Shown here: piece after piece, positions 61,558 through 64,000 of the stretch
How the letters are laid out: the number at the start of each line of letters is the position of its first letter
How positions within the stretch are numbered: the stretch's first letter is position 1
NCBI GenBank assembly: GCA_031428695.1
Contig: JANOYE010000093.1
Location: forward strand, 1 to 64,000
Reading direction: 5' to 3'
Length of the DNA stretch: 64,000 bases
Source of the DNA: JANYCG01 sp031428695
GTDB lineage: Bacteria; Pseudomonadota; Gammaproteobacteria; Burkholderiales; Burkholderiaceae_C
Notes under the pieces: model-generated
Told to the model about the DNA's origin: nothing
Seen by the model: only the letters and a program-made list of their open reading frames with translations
The model's database searches: none
Program-made: the position numbers and the translations under genes

Positions 61558-63122
61558 CTGCTGTGTTGATGACACCGCGCAGGCAACCCGTGCCATGGAA
61601 ATTGGCCTTGACGTTGTCAGTGCTGCTGCTGGCCCTGACGGTTGTCGCGTATTGGGACACAGCCTCGGCAATTGTCCTGATCTGGATGCGGTCCGAAACT
61701 TTTACCCACGGATTTTTGGTGCCACCCATCACCGCGTGGCTGATCTGGCGTCAACGGGAAAGCCTGAGTGCACTCAGCCCCGAGCCAAACGTTTGGGCTT
61801 TGCTGGCGATGGCAGGGGCGGCGCTGGCGTGGCTTCTGGGTGATTTGGCGGCGGTCAACGCCTTGGCGCAGCTGTCGTTTGTTGCCATGCTGGTTTTGCT
61901 GGTGCCAGCGATTCTCGGCCAGGTCGTGACGAGGGCGATTATTTTCCCGCTGGGTTTTCTATTTTTCGCCGTTCCAATCGGCGAATTTGCGATGCCTCAA
62001 CTGATGGAGTGGACCGCCGATTTCACGGTGCTAGCGCTTCGCCTGAGCGGGATTCCGGTTTACCGCGAAGGGCTGCAGTTTGTCATTCCTTCCGGGAACT
62101 GGTCGGTGGTGGAGGCGTGCAGTGGCGTGCGTTACTTGATCGCTTCGGTCACCGTGGGGACCCTTTTTGCTTACCTGAACTACCAGTCAACCAAGCGACG
62201 GGTCTTGTTTGTCATCGTGTCATTTCTTGTGCCGGTTCTGGCAAATTGGCTGCGCGCCTACATCATCGTCATGCTGGGGCATTTCTCGGGAAACAAGCTG
62301 GCAACTGGTGTGGATCACCTGGTGTACGGCTGGTTGTTTTTTGGCATTGTCATCATGCTGATGTTCATGATTGGCGCGCGGTGGGCCGAGCCGGCACAGG
62401 TTCGGCCAGCCGTTGTGGGGTCGCATTTCGGCTCCCTGGATGCCAGCTCGACCGCCAGGCTGTGGGCAAACGCCTTGTGTTTTGCGGCGCTGGTCGGTTT
62501 GCCGCACCTGGCTCTGTGGAAAATGGAAAGCGGGCAAGCTCGCACACCCAGCCCGCTGATTGAGCCTGGGGTTTTGGGTGCGGACTGGCAACGCGTTGCT
62601 AACGTCGATCTGAATTTCAAGCCGGCCTTTCAAAACCCTTCGTCTGAAATTAACACCACCTTCTCAAGTCAAGGCAAGCAGGTTGGCCTCTATCTGGCCC
62701 ATTACCACAATCAGGACTACAACCGTAAGCTGGTGAGTTCGGCTAACAGCCTGATTGGCGGCAAAGAGCCGCAATGGGCGGTGGCGCGCAGCGCCAAACA
62801 GGCGGTAGACCTGGGGGCAACACAAGAGGCATGGCGGACGACGGAGCTGCGCGCGCTGGCATCGGCGGGGCAGTCGGCCGACATCCGCCTTGAAGTCTGG
62901 CAGATTTATTGGATAAACGGCACTCTGACAGCCAGCGACTACCTCGCCAAAGTTTATAGTGCGGTCTATCGATTGTTGGGTCGCGGGGATGATTCCGCCG
63001 TGATTGTGGTCTACACCGTCAAAGGCCAACCGGGCGCAGCGCAAGCCACTCTGCAAAACTTCCTGGCAACAAATTATCAGCAGATCAATGCAATTTTGTC
63101 AGTGCCACAGCAGCAAAAGTGA
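61554..63122 (+). CDS. xrtA: Exosortase A fused to EpsI domain
   Basis: A 522-residue protein with an eight-helix exosortase domain (about 15-285) and a C-terminal EpsI/DUF3485 domain (about 300-522, VWQIYWINGTLTASDYLAK). Catalytic residues are Cys189 (EACSGVRY), Arg234 (NWLRAY) and His255 (GVDHLVYGW). It should cleave PEP-CTERM proteins, such as the one at 47341, after membrane insertion and pass them to the surface polymer. The two domains are separate genes in some species. Confidence 0.95.
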   Translation: MTAVLMTPRRQPVPWKLALTLSVLLLALTVVAYWDTASAIVLIWMRSETFTHGFLVPPITAWLIWRQRESLSALSPEPNVWALLAMAGAALAWLLGDLAAVNALAQLSFVAMLVLLVPAILGQVVTRAIIFPLGFLFFAVPIGEFAMPQLMEWTADFTVLALRLSGIPVYREGLQFVIPSGNWSVVEACSGVRYLIASVTVGTLFAYLNYQSTKRRVLFVIVSFLVPVLANWLRAYIIVMLGHFSGNKLATGVDHLVYGWLFFGIVIMLMFMIGARWAEPAQVRPAVVGSHFGSLDASSTARLWANALCFAALVGLPHLALWKMESGQARTPSPLIEPGVLGADWQRVANVDLNFKPAFQNPSSEINTTFSSQGKQVGLYLAHYHNQDYNRKLVSSANSLIGGKEPQWAVARSAKQAVDLGATQEAWRTTELRALASAGQSADIRLEVWQIYWINGTLTASDYLAKVYSAVYRLLGRGDDSAVIVVYTVKGQPGAAQATLQNFLATNYQQINAILSVPQQQK

Positions 63123-63174
63123 CGGCTCGGCGCAGTGAATGAACAACTAACATGAACGCGATGGAGAAATCGAA

Positions 63175-64000
63175 ATGACCGTGGTTGCAGTGATTGGATT
63201 GGGTTACGTGGGCCTGCCGCTCGTCGTGGAGTTTGGCAAACACATGCGCACGATTGGTTTCGACATCGCCGTGAACAAAGTGGAGTCGTGCCTCAAGGGC
63301 GTTGACCCGTCCCGAGAATTGTCGGACGACGAAATGCGGGCGTCGCCCCATGCAGCCTACACCGCAGACCCCAAAATGCTGGCCGAGGCCGACATCATCA
63401 TCGTGGCCGTGCCGACGCCAGTTGACGCCGCACACATCCCTGATTTCCGCCCCCTGATCGGCTCCAGCACCAGCGTCGGGCGCCACATGAAAAAAGGCGT
63501 GATCGTGGTGTACGAATCCACGGTCTACCCTGGCGCGACCGAAGAAGTTTGCATTCCCGTGTTGGAGCGCGAATCGGGCCTGAAGTGGAAACAAGACTTT
63601 TTCGTCGGTTATTCGCCCGAACGCATCAACCCTGGCGACAAAGAACACACGCTGACCAAGATTCTCAAAATCGTCTCGGGCGACACGCCGCAAACGCTGG
63701 ACAAAGTCGCCAAGCTGTACGAAACGATTATCGTGCCCGGCGTGCACCGCGCCTCCAGCATCAAAGCCGCCGAAGCCGCCAAGGTGATCGAAAACACCCA
63801 GCGGGATTTGAACATCTCGTTGATGAACGAGTTGTCCATCATTTTTGACAAAATGGGCATCGACACCACCGAGGTGCTCGAAGCCGCAGGCACCAAGTGG
63901 AACTTCCTGAAGTTCAAGCCGGGCCTGGTTGGCGGCCACTGCATCGGTGTTGATCCGTATTACCTGACGCACAAAGCCGAGATGCTGGGTTACAACCCAC
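63175..64000 (+). CDS. tviB: UDP-sugar 6-dehydrogenase (TviB/WbpO type), 5' part
   Basis: First 275 codons of a nucleotide-sugar dehydrogenase; the frame is still open at the window end. NAD loop GLGYVGLP, VPTPVD, YESTVYPG, YSPERINPGD and the catalytic Cys256 (GGHCIGVDPYYL) fit UDP-HexNAc 6-dehydrogenases, which make uronic acids from UDP-GlcNAc or UDP-ManNAc. With wecB and the 4-epimerase at 49401 it could form an acidic amino sugar. GGAG lies 8 bp before the ATG; ATGs at 63152 and 63161 are out of frame. Confidence 0.93.
   Translation, partial: MTVVAVIGLGYVGLPLVVEFGKHMRTIGFDIAVNKVESCLKGVDPSRELSDDEMRASPHAAYTADPKMLAEADIIIVAVPTPVDAAHIPDFRPLIGSSTSVGRHMKKGVIVVYESTVYPGATEEVCIPVLERESGLKWKQDFFVGYSPERINPGDKEHTLTKILKIVSGDTPQTLDKVAKLYETIIVPGVHRASSIKAAEAAKVIENTQRDLNISLMNELSIIFDKMGIDTTEVLEAAGTKWNFLKFKPGLVGGHCIGVDPYYLTHKAEMLGYNP

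Noticed and set aside
1..64000. CRISPR arrays, tRNA/rRNA genes or insertion sequences
   Set aside because: No regular direct-repeat/spacer pattern, no cloverleaf-like sequence and no transposase-like protein was found.

Overview
The window reads as chromosomal DNA of a betaproteobacterium, most likely family Comamonadaceae (Rhodoferax/Polaromonas-like). This rests on gene order (glyS-gmhB-plsC-YgjP-type peptidase), a LiuR-type leucine-catabolism locus, a DUF4212/VC_2705-type symporter pair, a double-length UvrA-like protein, an exosortase-A exopolysaccharide locus and a GC-rich Comamonadaceae-like repeat inserted in liuA. Genus-level placement is inference.

Layout. (1) 1-4228: glyS 3' end, a two-gene nucleotidyltransferase-fold cassette, gmhB, plsC and a YgjP-type metallopeptidase, mostly joined by ATGA overlaps. 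(2) 4230-6397: a secreted HExxH protein and a convergent MBL-fold hydrolase. (3) 6445-26582: branched-chain amino acid/acyl-CoA degradation. A perfect 26-bp palindrome precedes liuR and liuA (isovaleryl-CoA dehydrogenase), followed at intervals by a thiolase, two more acyl-CoA dehydrogenases, liuB and liuD (methylcrotonyl-CoA carboxylase) and HMG-CoA lyase. Interleaved are MazEF and VapBC toxin-antitoxin modules, carbonic anhydrase, an aceK gene broken by three in-frame TAA codons, a PAS-GGDEF cyclase, a rhodanese and other small genes. No methylglutaconyl-CoA hydratase (liuC) is present. (4) 26631-31567: an operator-dense spacer, a membrane protein plus two-component sodium:solute symporter, then an MFS transporter preceded by helically phased repeats and followed by a clear terminator. 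(5) 31660-41801: a small conserved gene, a 1908-residue tandem UvrA-like protein, a cupin, a HAD phosphatase, prfC and ParDE. (6) 41871-45318: SAH riboswitch-ahcY-tlyA-metF, an activated-methyl-cycle operon. (7) 45315-49360: an NTase-fold protein, an EamA exporter, a PEP-CTERM protein with a sigma-54-like promoter, and a ThiF-like protein. (8) 49401-64000: exopolysaccharide/exosortase locus (sugar epimerase, tyrosine phosphatase, EpsE/F/G export and kinase, outer-membrane protein, AAA ATPase, wecB, deacetylase, FemAB-like protein, glycosyltransferase, exosortase A fused to EpsI, and a nucleotide-sugar dehydrogenase running off the end).

The most unusual structure is a 45-bp dispersed repeat with eight recognisable copies in 64 kb. 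It is defined by AAGTCWCG at positions 1-8 and GCT at 26-28, often with ATAGC near 39-43. Five copies lie wholly or partly in coding sequence and supply amino acids, in one case also a stop codon. A second, GC-rich repeat is inserted in frame in liuA. Other highlights are the triple-nonsense aceK, the tandem UvrA, a cupin gene that seems to start at ATT, and several unassigned operators. No gene-free stretch exceeds about 300 bases, and no tRNA, rRNA, CRISPR array or insertion sequence was seen.
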